A DNA stretch of 64,000 nt from a marine actinobacterium MedAcidi-G2B (GCA_000817115.1 JUEO01000001.1:124001-188000); one strand, 5' to 3'. Positions 1-9,073 are shown, numbered from the stretch's first letter. A program made the numbers and translations. The notes: a model not told the origin generated them from the letters alone.

Positions 1-2
1 AA

Positions 3-467
3 GTAAAAGGTCCTAAAGGATCGCTTGACTTTGAAGTTCCTGGTTCAATTAGCGTTCGTCAAGACGGCGACCAAATTTATGTTGAGCGTCCGGATGATGA
101 GCGCACAAACCGAGCGTTACACGGACTAACGAGGTCGTTAATAAACAATATGGTTATTGGCGTATCAGAAGGATTCAGCAAAGAATTAGAAATAATTGGT
201 GTTGGCTATCGGGCTCAAGTAAAAGGTCAGTCATCTTTAGAATTGCAACTCGGATTTAGTCATCCAATTTCAGTTGATGCGCCAGAAGGCATTTCGTTTG
301 ATGTGCCAGAGCCAACACGCATCATTGTTTCTGGTATTGATAAACAGATCGTTGGACAAGTAGCAGCAGATATTCGTTCTTATAGGAAACCAGAGCCTTA
401 TAAAGGCAAGGGAGTCCGTTATCTAGGAGAACATGTAGTCCGCAAGGCTGGAAAGGCGGCTAAGTAG
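3..467 (+). CDS. rplF: 50S ribosomal protein L6, 5' end cut by window
   Basis: Large-subunit ribosomal protein L6, which binds 23S rRNA near the factor-binding region. The open frame runs in from the left edge (first whole codon at base 3). About 154 residues are visible: the end of the first L6 domain and all of the second, with the signature GVGYRAQV and the C-terminal segment [13 protein letters not shown]. An internal ATG at 150 is not the true start, because the upstream residues also match L6. The stop TAG shares its last base with the GTG of rplR, which suggests translational coupling inside the spc operon. Confidence 0.95.
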   Translation, partial: VKGPKGSLDFEVPGSISVRQDGDQIYVERPDDERTNRALHGLTRSLINNMVIGVSEGFSKELEIIGVGYRAQVKGQSSLELQLGFSHPISVDAPEGISFDVPEPTRIIVSGIDKQIVGQVAADIRSYRKPEPYKGKGVRYLGEHVVRKAGKAAK

Positions 468-829
468 TGAGCGCACAGACTATTGATCGAAGAGCGGCAA
501 GATTACGTCGTCATCGTCGAGTACGAAAGACAGTTTCAGGCTCTAGCGAAAGACCTCGGTTGTCAGTATTTAGATCAGCAAACAATATTTCTGCTCAGGT
601 TATTGATGATGATTCAGGCAACACAGTTGTTTCTGCTTCTAGTCAACAAGCTGGAGTAGCAGATGGTTTACGTGGAATTGCGGCTGCTAAAGAAGTTGGC
701 GCTGTTATAGCAGAGCGTGCAAAAGCGGCGGGAATCACGACTGTTGTGTTTGATCGCGGTGGGTATATATATCACGGGAGAGTTGCTGCACTTGCAGATG
801 CTGCTCGTGAAAAAGGACTGGAGTTTTAG
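467..829 (+). CDS. rplR: 50S ribosomal protein L18
   Basis: L18 binds 5S rRNA and helps dock it on the large subunit. The 120-residue protein has the basic N-terminus rich in Arg and the diagnostic C-terminal signature [19 protein letters not shown], with normal family length. The GTG start overlaps the rplF stop by one base, and its own stop overlaps the GTG of rpsE by one base. The L6-L18-S5-L30-L15-SecY order is the standard spc operon. Confidence 0.97.
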   Translation: MSAQTIDRRAARLRRHRRVRKTVSGSSERPRLSVFRSANNISAQVIDDDSGNTVVSASSQQAGVADGLRGIAAAKEVGAVIAERAKAAGITTVVFDRGGYIYHGRVAALADAAREKGLEF

Positions 830-1419
830 TGGATACACAATCAGTAAAGGTTGACGAGTCCGGATTACGTGAATCCCGAGTCATTCATATTAATCGAGTT
901 GCAAAAGTTGTAAAAGGAGGCCGGAGGTTCTCTTTCACTGCACTTGTGGTTATTGGTGATGGTTCTGGTCATGTAGGTCTTGGTTACGGCAAAGCAAAAG
1001 AAGTTCCTCTAGCAATTCAAAAAGGAACTGAAGAAGCTAAACGAAACTTGGCTCCTGTAGCAATGGCTGGGTCAACCATCGTTCACAAAGTGCTTGGCGT
1101 TGCTGGTGCTGGTCGAGTTTTGCTTCAGCCAGCTGCACCTGGTACTGGAGTAATTGCCGGTGGTGCTGCTCGCATCATTCTTGAAGAAGCAGGGATACAT
1201 GACGTGCTGTGTAAATCGTTAGGTTCTCCAAATCATATAAATGTTGCACGTGCCACAATTGCAGGTTTAGCAGCAGTTCGGAGACCTGATGAGGTGGCTC
1301 GACTCCGTGGCCTTGACCCAGAAACCTTTGTCCCAGGTGCTTTATTGGACGCTTATCGTCGTTCTGAAGCAGGCATAGATTCAAATCCTTCAATGGAAGA
1401 AGATGATTCTGATGTCTGA
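829..1419 (+). CDS. rpsE: 30S ribosomal protein S5
   Basis: S5 sits at the mRNA entry side of the small subunit and contributes to decoding fidelity. The 196-aa product has the double-stranded-RNA-binding S5 domain (about residues 15-80, with [14 protein letters not shown] and [11 protein letters not shown]) and the S5 C-terminal domain ([12 protein letters not shown]). It is roughly 30 residues longer than the E. coli protein because of an acidic C-terminal tail (MEEDDSDV), a common actinobacterial feature. The start is GTG. The 3' end overlaps rpmD. Confidence 0.97.
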   Translation: MDTQSVKVDESGLRESRVIHINRVAKVVKGGRRFSFTALVVIGDGSGHVGLGYGKAKEVPLAIQKGTEEAKRNLAPVAMAGSTIVHKVLGVAGAGRVLLQPAAPGTGVIAGGAARIILEEAGIHDVLCKSLGSPNHINVARATIAGLAAVRRPDEVARLRGLDPETFVPGALLDAYRRSEAGIDSNPSMEEDDSDV

Positions 1420-1594
1420 AATTAAAGTCACCCAAATTCGTTCAGCGATCGGATCAAAACCGAAACAACGTGGAACTCTACGGGCTCTAGGTCTTGGACG
1501 TATAGGCAAAAGCAATACTCTTCCTGATCGAGGAGAGATTCGCGGGATGATTGCAAGAGTTCCTCATTTAGTTGAAGTTGAGGAGGTCAACTGA
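1412..1594 (+). CDS. rpmD: 50S ribosomal protein L30
   Basis: L30 is a small protein of the large subunit. The 60-residue product starts [11 protein letters not shown] and has the family core [12 protein letters not shown] followed by [11 protein letters not shown] chose ATG 1412 because it gives the canonical N-terminus. ATG 1403, three codons upstream, is possible but adds residues not usual for the family. The start overlaps the end of rpsE, and the gene ends one base before the rplO ATG. Confidence 0.93.
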   Translation: MSEIKVTQIRSAIGSKPKQRGTLRALGLGRIGKSNTLPDRGEIRGMIARVPHLVEVEEVN

Positions 1595-1595
1595 C

Positions 1596-2081
1596 ATGAA
1601 AGTTCATGATTTAACTCCCGCACCTGGATCAAAGACACGGGCGAAGCGTGTAGCTCGCGGTATTGGTGGAAAGGGCGGGAAAACTGCTGGCCGTGGTTCT
1701 AAAGGTCAGCGCGCTCGTAACACAGTACGAGTTGGCTTTGAAGGTGGACAGATGCCGTTGCATATGCGTATACCAAAACTGCGCGGATTCAAGAACCCAT
1801 TTAGGGTTGAATATCAAGCGGTTAATCTTGACGCTATTGAAGACTCAGGACTTACCGAAGTCAACCCTGAAACGCTCCTTTCTCAGGGGCTAGTTCGTAA
1901 AAACTCTTTGATTAAGGTCCTCGGCCGAGGAGAAGTAACCCGTGCTGTATCTGTTCAAGCGCATGCTTGGTCTGCTTCTGCTGAAAAAGCAATTAATGCT
2001 GCCGGTGGATCGCTTGAAAAGTTGCCACTACCATTTGCTGTACGCCCACCTTCAAGTGGTAATGCACATATGAATCGTTAG
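1596..2081 (+). CDS. rplO: 50S ribosomal protein L15
   Basis: L15 is a late-assembly protein of the large subunit. The 161-residue product starts MKVHDLTPAPGSK and has the very basic glycine-rich N-terminus (GIGGKGGKTAGRGSKGQRAR) and the core GQMPLHMRIPKLRGF. ATG 1596 is preceded by a strong AGGAGG Shine-Dalgarno at 1581-1586. An in-frame upstream start inside rpmD (1572) would add unneeded residues and was rejected. secY follows after 20 bases. Confidence 0.96.
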   Translation: MKVHDLTPAPGSKTRAKRVARGIGGKGGKTAGRGSKGQRARNTVRVGFEGGQMPLHMRIPKLRGFKNPFRVEYQAVNLDAIEDSGLTEVNPETLLSQGLVRKNSLIKVLGRGEVTRAVSVQAHAWSASAEKAINAAGGSLEKLPLPFAVRPPSSGNAHMNR

Positions 2082-2101
2082 AAAAGGCATAAGGAGACAC
2101 C

Positions 2102-3433
2102 ATGCTTGCCAGCATGCTCAACATGTTCAGAGTGGCTGATCTGCGAAAGCGGATTCTGTTCACCCTGTTGATGATTGTGCTTTACCGAGTAGGAGCTTTT
2201 ATACCTGCGCCTGGTATCGACGTAGAGCAGGTTCAGCTTCTTCGTGATCGAGCGAACCAAGGTGGCGTTCTAGCGTTCCTGCAACTTTTCTCAGGAGGCT
2301 CACTAACTACATTTGCTGTTTTTGCTCTTGGAGTGACTCCGTACATTACTGCTTCGATCATTATGCAAGTTTTAGGTGTAGTTGTTCCAAAAATTGAACA
2401 ATGGCAACAACAAGGAGCAGTTGGTCAAAGAAAGATAACTCAATGGACTCGTTATTTGACCGTGGCCATTGCTGTTATTCAGGCAACCAGTTTTGCTTTC
2501 CTGTTTAATGATGGCGGTAACTCAATTAGTGGACAATCGGGTGCGAATTTATTACCGAACTTCCATATCGGTACTGTTAGTGTCGTGGTCCTTACACTCG
2601 CTGCAGGTACTGCTTTACTTATGTGGATGGGAGAACTGATTACCCAAAAGGGAATTGGAAATGGGATGTCGCTATTAATCATGATTTCGGTTATCAGCGC
2701 CTTTCCAGCTCAAGGATCTTTGATCCATGCTGAAAATGGTATTTGGGTATTAATGGTTGTTCTCGCCGTTCTCGCTGCTCTTATTACGGCAATTACCTTT
2801 GTAGAACAAGGCCAGCGAAGAATTCCTGTCCAGTTTGCGAAACGAGTGCAAGGACGTCGGATGTATGGAGGTCAAAATACATACATTCCTCTAAAAGTGA
2901 ATCAAGCAGGAGTTATTCCAATTATCTTCGCTACATCAGTGCTTTATCTTCCTGTTCTTCTTGCAGCTGCTTTACCTTGGGACGGATTCCGATCTTGGGT
3001 AAATAACAATCTTGCTCAATCAAATAATGTTTTTTACTTCGTTGTGACAGGATTCATGGTCGTGGGGTTTGCTTATTTCTATACTGCCATCACATTTGAC
3101 CCTGCGAAGCAAGCTGACACTATACGTAAACAAGGTGGTTTTGTTCCAGGCATCAGGCCCGGATATCAAACAGAACGTTATCTCTCAAAAATTCTTTCAC
3201 GAATAACTTTGCCAGGCGCATTATTTCTTGCAGCGGTAGCGCTTATCCCATCTATTCTGATCAATGTATTTCTTGATACAAGCCAAGGAGTAGGAGGATC
3301 AGCTGGAGCTGGAGCAGCTGGGTTTGGGTTTATAGGGATATCAATTCTTATAGCGGCAGGCGTATCGCTTGAGACAATGAAACAAATTGATTCTCAATTG
3401 ACAATGCGCAACTATGAAGGCTTCTTGAAGTAG
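2102..3433 (+). CDS. secY: Preprotein translocase subunit SecY
   Basis: SecY is the channel subunit of the SecYEG translocon in the cytoplasmic membrane. The 443-aa protein has the expected ten hydrophobic segments. The early motif RVGAFIPAPGID, the segment GVTPYITASIIMQ, the conserved cytoplasmic loop GIRPGYQTE and the C-terminal MKQIDSQLTMRNYEGFL all match SecY. The start has a good AAGGAG site upstream. Its position between rplO and adk is the canonical end of the spc operon. Confidence 0.98.
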   Translation: MLASMLNMFRVADLRKRILFTLLMIVLYRVGAFIPAPGIDVEQVQLLRDRANQGGVLAFLQLFSGGSLTTFAVFALGVTPYITASIIMQVLGVVVPKIEQWQQQGAVGQRKITQWTRYLTVAIAVIQATSFAFLFNDGGNSISGQSGANLLPNFHIGTVSVVVLTLAAGTALLMWMGELITQKGIGNGMSLLIMISVISAFPAQGSLIHAENGIWVLMVVLAVLAALITAITFVEQGQRRIPVQFAKRVQGRRMYGGQNTYIPLKVNQAGVIPIIFATSVLYLPVLLAAALPWDGFRSWVNNNLAQSNNVFYFVVTGFMVVGFAYFYTAITFDPAKQADTIRKQGGFVPGIRPGYQTERYLSKILSRITLPGALFLAAVALIPSILINVFLDTSQGVGGSAGAGAAGFGFIGISILIAAGVSLETMKQIDSQLTMRNYEGFLK

Positions 3434-3458
3434 CCCGTTGGCTGTAGAGAGTTAAGCA

Positions 3459-4043
3459 ATGAAACCTATCAACATCATTATTTTTGGCCGCCAAGGATCA
3501 GGAAAAGGAACTCAGAGCTTACTGATCACTAAAGAGTTTGGCCCAGTTCACATCTCTACCGGAGACATGTTGAGAGCTGCTGTTGAAAAAGGAACAGAAT
3601 TTGGCTTGCAGGCAAAGGCAATCATGGATCGAGGTGAACTGGTTTCAGACGAAGTTATATCTGGCATTGTCGCTGAAAGACTAAGTCAGAGTGATGTGAT
3701 ACAAAATGGGTGTTTACTTGATGGGGTTCCGCGCACGCTGGGCCAAGTGGAATCAATTATGGAGGTATCGGAAAAACTAGATTTCTCAATTGATTTAGTT
3801 TTGAATCTAGAAGTACCTATTGATGAAGTTACATCGCGAATGCTGTCACGTGGCAGGGCAGATGATACTGAAGAAGCAATAGCACGGCGGTTAGGCCTAT
3901 ACGAACAAGAAACTGCTCCATTATTTGAATTTTTTTCGAAAAAAGGTGTGTTCGAAATCGTTGATGGACTTGGCTCAGAAACAGAGGTATTTGATCGTTT
4001 GAGTGTTGTAATTACACGAGTTTTATCGGATAAGAAGCAATGA
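3459..4043 (+). CDS. adk: Adenylate kinase
   Basis: Adenylate kinase interconverts ATP + AMP and 2 ADP in the cytosol. The 194-residue protein has the P-loop GRQGSGKGTQ (about 10-19), the AMP-site segment HISTGDMLRA, the motif LLDGVPRT and a short LID (SRGRADDTEEAIARRL). It is the short bacterial form without the zinc-binding LID insertion. The Asp in the LLDG motif is kept, but Gly-Phe-Pro-Arg is here Gly-Val-Pro-Arg. Its TGA stop overlaps the ATG of the following 45-codon ORF as ATGA. Confidence 0.96.
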   Translation: MKPINIIIFGRQGSGKGTQSLLITKEFGPVHISTGDMLRAAVEKGTEFGLQAKAIMDRGELVSDEVISGIVAERLSQSDVIQNGCLLDGVPRTLGQVESIMEVSEKLDFSIDLVLNLEVPIDEVTSRMLSRGRADDTEEAIARRLGLYEQETAPLFEFFSKKGVFEIVDGLGSETEVFDRLSVVITRVLSDKKQ

Positions 4044-4177
4044 AACGAATAACTTTACATGTGGTTACCTCTCGGGGTTGGTCAAGGCACAGGGGGACGG
4101 TAGCGTTACCTGTCGGCTTCTGTAGTCATAAAACTGGTGGCATAGAAGACTTATTGGACCTGGGAGGTCAGTTCTGA
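4040..4177 (+). CDS. Small 45-aa ORF between adk and infA, unrecognised
   Basis: An open frame of 45 codons starts at an ATG sharing ATGA with the adk stop. It ends in TGA at 4175-4177, sharing CTGA with the proposed CTG start of infA. The peptide begins [19 protein letters not shown] and ends LLDLGGQF. I recognise no family. Many bacteria have map here, but there is no resemblance to methionine aminopeptidase. It may be a short protein or a leader peptide whose translation delivers ribosomes to infA. The coding assignment rests on the two stop-start overlaps and the lack of any other explanation for the 130-base spacer. Confidence 0.5.
   Translation: MKRITLHVVTSRGWSRHRGTVALPVGFCSHKTGGIEDLLDLGGQF
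4162..4167 (+). promoter_or_regulatory. Shine-Dalgarno fixing the CTG start of infA
   Basis: The sequence GGGAGG lies six bases upstream of CTG 4174. No comparable site precedes the downstream GTG (4201) or ATG (4204). It therefore supports CTG as the infA initiation codon. Confidence 0.65.
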
Positions 4178-4398
4178 CGAAAGCTAAAGAAGACGCGATT
4201 GTGATGGAAGGAACGGTTCTTGAACCGTTACCTAACGCCATGTTCAAAGTCGAGTTAGAAAATGGCCACGAGGTACTTGCACATATTTCAGGGAAAATGC
4301 GTATGCACTACATACGTATTCTTCCAGGTGATCGAGTACAAGTAGAAATGACTCCATATGACCTAAAAAGAGGTCGTATTACATACCGGTATAAGTAA
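4174..4398 (+). CDS. infA: Translation initiation factor IF-1, apparent CTG start
   Basis: IF-1 binds the ribosomal A site during initiation. From CTG 4174 the product is 74 residues, [19 protein letters not shown] onward, matching the usual bacterial IF-1 N-terminus and length. The S1/OB-fold core contains [20 protein letters not shown] and the C-terminus RGRITYRYK. Starting at GTG 4201 would delete the first nine conserved residues. No ATG, GTG or TTG exists in frame between the upstream sequence and 4201, so CTG is the best candidate. It overlaps the TGA of the small upstream ORF, consistent with coupled reinitiation. Confidence 0.93.
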   Translation: MTKAKEDAIVMEGTVLEPLPNAMFKVELENGHEVLAHISGKMRMHYIRILPGDRVQVEMTPYDLKRGRITYRYK

Positions 4399-4415
4399 GG
4401 CAAGAGAAACGAAAT

Positions 4416-4529
4416 ATGAAGGTTCGTGCAAGCGTAAAAAGAATTTGTGATAGATGCCGAGTTATTCGGCGGAATGGACGCGTGCAAGTTATTTGCACAA
4501 ATCCGCGTCATAAGCAACGGCAAGGTTAG
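4416..4529 (+). CDS. rpmJ: 50S ribosomal protein L36
   Basis: L36 is the smallest large-subunit protein. The 37-residue product begins [15 protein letters not shown] and ends NPRHKQRQG. It is the zinc-binding form: Cys11, Cys14, Cys27 and His32 form the C-x2-C...C...H ribbon. The gene lies between infA and rpsM, its normal place. Confidence 0.97.
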   Translation: MKVRASVKRICDRCRVIRRNGRVQVICTNPRHKQRQG

Positions 4530-4540
4530 GAAAATACAGA

Positions 4541-4918
4541 ATGGCACGTATTTCTGGAGTAGATATTCCACGGGATAAACAAGTACAGATTTCTCTTACA
4601 TACATCCATGGGGTGGGTAGAACGCGTGCTTTGGAAGTTTGTGAGGGCGCAGGAATTGATCCCTTTTCTCGTGTTCGTGATCTAACCGACGAAGAAGTTA
4701 CGAGTATCCGAGCGTTTATTGATGGGAATCTTAAAGTTGAGGGAGATTTACGGCGTGAGATTTCTCAAAACATAAAGAGAAAAATGGACATTGGCTGTTA
4801 TCAAGGATTGCGTCATCGACGCGGCTTACCTGTTCGTGGACAACGGACGCATACTAATGCTCGTACTCGAAAAGGAAAACGCAAGACAGTAGCGAATAAG
4901 AAGCAGGTGTTGAAGTAA
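4541..4918 (+). CDS. rpsM: 30S ribosomal protein S13
   Basis: S13 lies in the head of the small subunit and contacts the large subunit and P-site tRNA. The 125-aa product has [26 protein letters not shown]-type N-terminal sequence with the helix-hairpin-helix part, and the basic C-terminus [14 protein letters not shown] that reaches the P site. Its TAA overlaps the ATG of rpsK (TAATG). Confidence 0.98.
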   Translation: MARISGVDIPRDKQVQISLTYIHGVGRTRALEVCEGAGIDPFSRVRDLTDEEVTSIRAFIDGNLKVEGDLRREISQNIKRKMDIGCYQGLRHRRGLPVRGQRTHTNARTRKGKRKTVANKKQVLK

Positions 4919-5316
4919 TGGCGAAAACGTCAGCAGGTGGCCGTCGTCCTCGTAAAAAGGAACGAAAGAATATTCCGCATGGAGTGGCTCACATAAAGAG
5001 TTCATTCAATAACACAATCGTTAACATCACAGACAAAGCCGGAAATACTTTGGCTTGGGCTTCTGCTGGAAATGTTGGCTTCAAAGGGTCTAGAAAATCT
5101 ACTCCGTTTGCTGCACAAATGGCGGCGGAAAAATGTGCTCTCGAAGCTATGGAACAAGGAGTTCGAAAAGTAGATGTGATCGTAAAAGGTCCAGGATCTG
5201 GCCGAGAGACAGCAATTCGGACAATCCAAAGCACAGGGATTGAAGTAACTGGCATTAAAGATGTAACCCCAGTTCCGCACAATGGGTGTCGTCCTCCAAA
5301 GAGACGGAGGGTCTGA
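4918..5316 (+). CDS. rpsK: 30S ribosomal protein S11
   Basis: S11 is a platform protein near the E site. The 132-residue product contains the signature [15 protein letters not shown], the segment [14 protein letters not shown] and the C-terminal [18 protein letters not shown]. Length and order are normal. Its TGA shares a base with the ATG of rpsD. Confidence 0.98.
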   Translation: MAKTSAGGRRPRKKERKNIPHGVAHIKSSFNNTIVNITDKAGNTLAWASAGNVGFKGSRKSTPFAAQMAAEKCALEAMEQGVRKVDVIVKGPGSGRETAIRTIQSTGIEVTGIKDVTPVPHNGCRPPKRRRV

Positions 5317-5933
5317 TGTCACGCTACACAGGACCTAAGGCACGTATTTCTCGACGGCTGGGGACCAACATATTTGGTACAAAATCTGAAACAGTTGCAT
5401 TAGATAAGCGACCATACCCACCAGGAGAGCATGGTCGTTCTCGGAGACGCGGTAACCAGTCTGAATTCTTGATTCAGTTGCAAGAAAAACAAAAAGCACG
5501 TTTCACTTATGGACTTAATGAACGTCAATTCCGTAACTTATATGAGGAAGCAAACCGCAGAGACGGAGTTACCGGGGAAAGCCTACTTCAATTTCTTGAG
5601 TTGAGATTAGACAACGTTGTTTATCGTTCAGGTATCGCAGCTACACGCCCCCAAGCTCGACAGTTAGTAAATCATGGCCATATTGATGTAAATGGGAAAA
5701 GAGTTAATATTCCTAGTTACAGAGTTCGTAAGGGAGACGTGGTCACCTTACGGTCAAAGGCCCGTAACATGGTAGTAGTTCAATGGAATATTGATGTGCT
5801 CGACCGTGAGGCTCCAGCATGGCTTGGTGTCTCTGATGGAGGACACGAAGTAGAAGTTAAGGAGCTTCCAACTCGTGGGCAAATTGATATTCCTGTAAGA
5901 GAGCAGCTCATTGTTGAGTTGTATAGCAAGTAA
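5316..5933 (+). CDS. rpsD: 30S ribosomal protein S4
   Basis: S4 initiates assembly of the 16S 5' domain and often autoregulates the alpha operon. The 205-residue product starts [16 protein letters not shown] at ATG 5316, which overlaps the rpsK TGA. A frame extension to 5286 lies inside rpsK and is spurious. The S4-type RNA-binding domain is seen at LELRLDNVVYRSG and RQLVNHGHIDVNGKRVNIP. The N-terminal zinc cysteines found in some S4 proteins are absent, so this is the cysteine-free form. Confidence 0.97.
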   Translation: MSRYTGPKARISRRLGTNIFGTKSETVALDKRPYPPGEHGRSRRRGNQSEFLIQLQEKQKARFTYGLNERQFRNLYEEANRRDGVTGESLLQFLELRLDNVVYRSGIAATRPQARQLVNHGHIDVNGKRVNIPSYRVRKGDVVTLRSKARNMVVVQWNIDVLDREAPAWLGVSDGGHEVEVKELPTRGQIDIPVREQLIVELYSK

Positions 5934-5974
5934 TTGTAAATATCGCAGAATTTTAAAGAGTGAGGTATTAAGAC

Positions 5975-6916
5975 ATGTTGGTCATCCAAAGACCCAGTGT
6001 TGAAGCTATAGAAGAAGCTGAAGGAAATCAGCAGGAGTTTGCAATAGGTCCCCTAGAGCCAGGCTTTGGGCATACTTTAGGCAATTCGCTTCGACGTACG
6101 CTCCTATCTTCTATTCCGGGAGCAGCGATCACACAGATTAAGTGTGACGACGCAGAACACGAGTTCAGCACTATTGAAGGCATTGTCGAAGATGTGGCTG
6201 ACATTGTTCTGAATTTGAAAGACGTAGTTGTAGTCAGCCATAGTGATGAACCTGTTACTTTGCGGATAGAAGAACGAGGGCCCGGTGTAGTAACAGCAGC
6301 TACTCTTCAGGACAAGCATGCAGATATTGAAATCCTTAATCCTGATTTAGAGTTAGCTACTTTGAATAAAAATGGCCGACTTGCTCTTGAAGTGACAATT
6401 GAGAGAGGAAGAGGTTTCCTCACATCAAAAAGAACCTTAGAAAGTGGAGTTATTGGGATTATCCCTGTAGACGCTCTCTTCTCACCAGTTCGCCGTGTCA
6501 GCTTTGTTGTTGACCCTATGCAAGTAGATCAAGCTATAGATCATGATCGCCTCGTCCTTGAAATTGAGACAGATGGCTCATTATCTCCACGTGAAGCTCT
6601 TGCTTCTGCAGGTGGAACACTACGAGCACTTGTACAACTTGTGGAAGAAATGAGCGATGAGCCGCAAGGTCTAGAATTAGGTGAATCAGGACCAGTCGGA
6701 GGAGCCTCTCCAGACATGGATCTTCCAATCGAAGACCTTGATTTATCTGAGAGACCGAGAAACTGTCTCAAACGTGGGCAGGTTGACACTATCGGACAGT
6801 TGCTGGAAAAGACCTATGATGACTTGCTAGCCATTACGAATTTCGGACAGAAGTCATTGGACGAAGTGATTGAGAAACTCGACGAACGAGGTCTCTCTTT
6901 AGCGCTTCGGCGATAG
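5975..6916 (+). CDS. rpoA: RNA polymerase alpha subunit
   Basis: The alpha subunit nucleates RNA polymerase assembly and contacts promoter UP elements and activators. The 313-aa product has the N-terminal dimerisation domain (LEPGFGHTLGNSLRRTLLSS near residue 27) and a C-terminal domain with the helix-hairpin-helix segment RPRNCLKRGQVDTIGQLLE and the ending NFGQKSLDEVIEKLDERGL. A variable linker of about 20 residues separates the domains. It follows rpsD after a 41-base gap. Confidence 0.98.
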   Translation: MLVIQRPSVEAIEEAEGNQQEFAIGPLEPGFGHTLGNSLRRTLLSSIPGAAITQIKCDDAEHEFSTIEGIVEDVADIVLNLKDVVVVSHSDEPVTLRIEERGPGVVTAATLQDKHADIEILNPDLELATLNKNGRLALEVTIERGRGFLTSKRTLESGVIGIIPVDALFSPVRRVSFVVDPMQVDQAIDHDRLVLEIETDGSLSPREALASAGGTLRALVQLVEEMSDEPQGLELGESGPVGGASPDMDLPIEDLDLSERPRNCLKRGQVDTIGQLLEKTYDDLLAITNFGQKSLDEVIEKLDERGLSLALRR

Positions 6917-6937
6917 TGGAATAGTAAAGGTTTAGTC

Positions 6938-7291
6938 ATGCCAGCTACCCCTAAAAAAGGACGCCGTTTTGGTGGAAGTTCAGCCCATCATAAATCAATG
7001 ATGGCTAATCTCGTAGCGTCTTTGATTGCGGCTGAAGCAATCACCACAACAGAAGCTAAAGCAAAAGCTTTACGCCCAATTGCCGAGAAAATGATTACAA
7101 AAGCAAAGAAAGGCGGGCTACATAACCACCGCCAAGTCGTGGCTTTCCTGCGTGACAAAGAAATGGCGGCAAAACTTTTTGAAGATATTGGTCCTCGATA
7201 TGCTGATCGCTCAGGTGGCTACACACGCATACTCAAAATCGGACCTCGAAGTGGAGACAACGCTCCAATGGCTCGCATCGAGTTAGTCTGA
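6938..7291 (+). CDS. rplQ: 50S ribosomal protein L17
   Basis: L17 surrounds the exit tunnel. The 117-residue product begins [20 protein letters not shown] and contains the typical [22 protein letters not shown] and [20 protein letters not shown]. It closes the alpha operon and is followed by truA after 11 bases. Confidence 0.97.
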   Translation: MPATPKKGRRFGGSSAHHKSMMANLVASLIAAEAITTTEAKAKALRPIAEKMITKAKKGGLHNHRQVVAFLRDKEMAAKLFEDIGPRYADRSGGYTRILKIGPRSGDNAPMARIELV

Positions 7292-7302
7292 AAAATCCCG
7301 TT

Positions 7303-8103
7303 ATGCGGGTCAAGGGAACCGTAAGTTATGACGGATCTTCATTCCATGGATATGCAGTCAATCAGGATGTCAAAACAGTAGCTGGGGAACTGGATTCTGC
7401 TTTTAGTCAGATCCTAGGAACTGAAATTATTACAACTTGTGCAGGGCGGACAGATCGTGGAGTTCATGCACAGGGACAGGTAATTAGTTTTGATGTTCCA
7501 GAAGGAACAGATCTTTCAAAGTTGCAACATTCAGTAAATCGAATTTGTCGTCCCTGGATTGTAGTAACTGAATTCAATGAAACTTCGTCAGAATTTGATG
7601 CAAGATTTTCAGCAAATGGACGTACTTACCGGTACCGCATATTAAACCAAAAGACCCCAAATCCATTTCTCACTTCAACAACGTGGCATATCCCAGTTGA
7701 TTTGAACGTAGAGAAAATGAAAAAAGCAAGTAGTCATTTTATTGGAACACTTGACTTCTCTTCGTTTTGTAAGCGTACTCCACCGCAAGACGGTTACCGA
7801 GAGCGCAGTCTTATTCGAACTGTTGAGTCTGCTACATGGTCAGAAAAAGATAACAATATTCTTGAGTTCGAAATCGTTGCTTCTTCTTTCTGTCATCAAA
7901 TGGTCCGTTCAATCGTAGGAGTCTTAGTTCGAGTTGGTAAAGGTCAGATTTCTGAGAAGAAAATTCCGGTGATACTTGAAGCGCAGGACCGACAGGGCGT
8001 GGGTTCACCAGCGCCTCCTCATGGACTTATTTTATGGTCAGTCCGATATCCAAGTGTGGCTGAAGATCTTAACCGGGTTGCTGAGGGTGAGTCAGCGCCG
8101 TAG
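7303..8103 (+). CDS. truA: tRNA pseudouridine(38-40) synthase
   Basis: TruA isomerises uridines 38-40 of tRNA anticodon arms to pseudouridine. The 266-residue protein has the catalytic motif CAGRTDRGVHAQGQV, whose Asp is the nucleophile, plus RYRILN, the DFSSFCK segment and the terminal FCHQMVRSIVGVL motif. The start ATG 7303 has little Shine-Dalgarno complementarity and may depend on coupling to rplQ 11 bases upstream. Position after rplQ is typical. Confidence 0.96.
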   Translation: MRVKGTVSYDGSSFHGYAVNQDVKTVAGELDSAFSQILGTEIITTCAGRTDRGVHAQGQVISFDVPEGTDLSKLQHSVNRICRPWIVVTEFNETSSEFDARFSANGRTYRYRILNQKTPNPFLTSTTWHIPVDLNVEKMKKASSHFIGTLDFSSFCKRTPPQDGYRERSLIRTVESATWSEKDNNILEFEIVASSFCHQMVRSIVGVLVRVGKGQISEKKIPVILEAQDRQGVGSPAPPHGLILWSVRYPSVAEDLNRVAEGESAP

Positions 8104-8202
8104 CCTTATGTGGTGGCTCTGAGCTTGAAACAGGCTCTAAGTTCGCTGTTTGAATGCTAAGCGATTATTTCGTTACAGCTCCAAAAATGAAAAGGTAATT
8201 AG

Positions 8203-8655
8203 GTGTCTACTTACACTCCAAAAGCTAATGAAATTGAACGTAAATGGCATGTCGTTGACGCGGACGGCCTAGTTCTTGGACGGTTAGCAACAGAAGTAGC
8301 CTCTATCCTTCGAGGAAAACATAAACCAATTTTCACACCTCACCTTGATACAGGTGACCATGTTGTAGTTATTAATGCAGACAAAGTTGTTTTAACTGGA
8401 GCGAAAAATGAAGATAAAAAAGTTTATGATCATTCAGGTTTCCCAGGTGGACTGACTACTAGAAACTATGGTGACATGCTGGTTGAAAAGCCAGAAGAGG
8501 CAGTGAGACGAACAATTCAGGGCATGTTGCCAAAGAATCGTCTTGGACGCCAAATGTTGAAAAAACTCAAAGTTTATAAAGGTTCAAAGCATCCACATGA
8601 GGCACAACGACCTGAAGAACTAATTATTGAACATGCTCGGGCAAAAACGGTCTGA
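8203..8655 (+). CDS. rplM: 50S ribosomal protein L13
   Basis: L13 is an early assembly protein of the large subunit. The 150-aa product begins at GTG 8203 ([20 protein letters not shown]) and contains the signature [18 protein letters not shown] and [16 protein letters not shown]. It is preceded by a 99-base spacer, the longest non-coding gap in the ribosomal block, which may carry its own promoter. Confidence 0.97.
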   Translation: MSTYTPKANEIERKWHVVDADGLVLGRLATEVASILRGKHKPIFTPHLDTGDHVVVINADKVVLTGAKNEDKKVYDHSGFPGGLTTRNYGDMLVEKPEEAVRRTIQGMLPKNRLGRQMLKKLKVYKGSKHPHEAQRPEELIIEHARAKTV

Positions 8656-8668
8656 GCGAGGAGTAATT

Positions 8669-9067
8669 ATGGTTAAGCCCCTAATCCAAACAACCGGAAG
8701 ACGAAAAGATGCGGTAGCGCGTGTTCGTCTTAGAGAAGTAGCAGGGGAACCATCCGTTACTGTAAATGGAAGAGATATGGAAGACTACTTTCCTTCTGAA
8801 AGTCACCGTCTTTTGTTTTTAGAACCATTACGAATAACGGGTACCGAAGGTTCGTATGACATTGATGCAACTTTGCATGGAGGCGGTATTTCTGGTCAGG
8901 CTGGAGCTTTGAGACTCGGTATTGCTCGAGCATTAGAGGAACTTGATCCGGAGCGGCGATCAGCACTGAAAAAAGCTGGGCTATTGACTCGAGATGACCG
9001 GAAGAAAGAATCTAAAAAATATGGCCTCAAGAAAGCTCGCAAAGCTCCTCAGTACAGCAAACGCTAG
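8669..9067 (+). CDS. rpsI: 30S ribosomal protein S9
   Basis: S9 has a C-terminal tail that touches P-site tRNA. The 132-residue product starts [20 protein letters not shown] at ATG 8669, with GCGAGGAG just upstream. A possible extension to 8627 lies within rplM and was rejected. The hallmark ending APQYSKR is present, as is the segment [19 protein letters not shown]. rplM-rpsI is a normal pair. Confidence 0.97.
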   Translation: MVKPLIQTTGRRKDAVARVRLREVAGEPSVTVNGRDMEDYFPSESHRLLFLEPLRITGTEGSYDIDATLHGGGISGQAGALRLGIARALEELDPERRSALKKAGLLTRDDRKKESKKYGLKKARKAPQYSKR

Positions 9068-9073
9068 TTCTTA

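Noticed and set aside
4040-4177. The 45-codon ORF as a remnant of map
   Set aside because: No resemblance to methionine aminopeptidase at either end, and it is framed by exact stop-start overlaps rather than decay.
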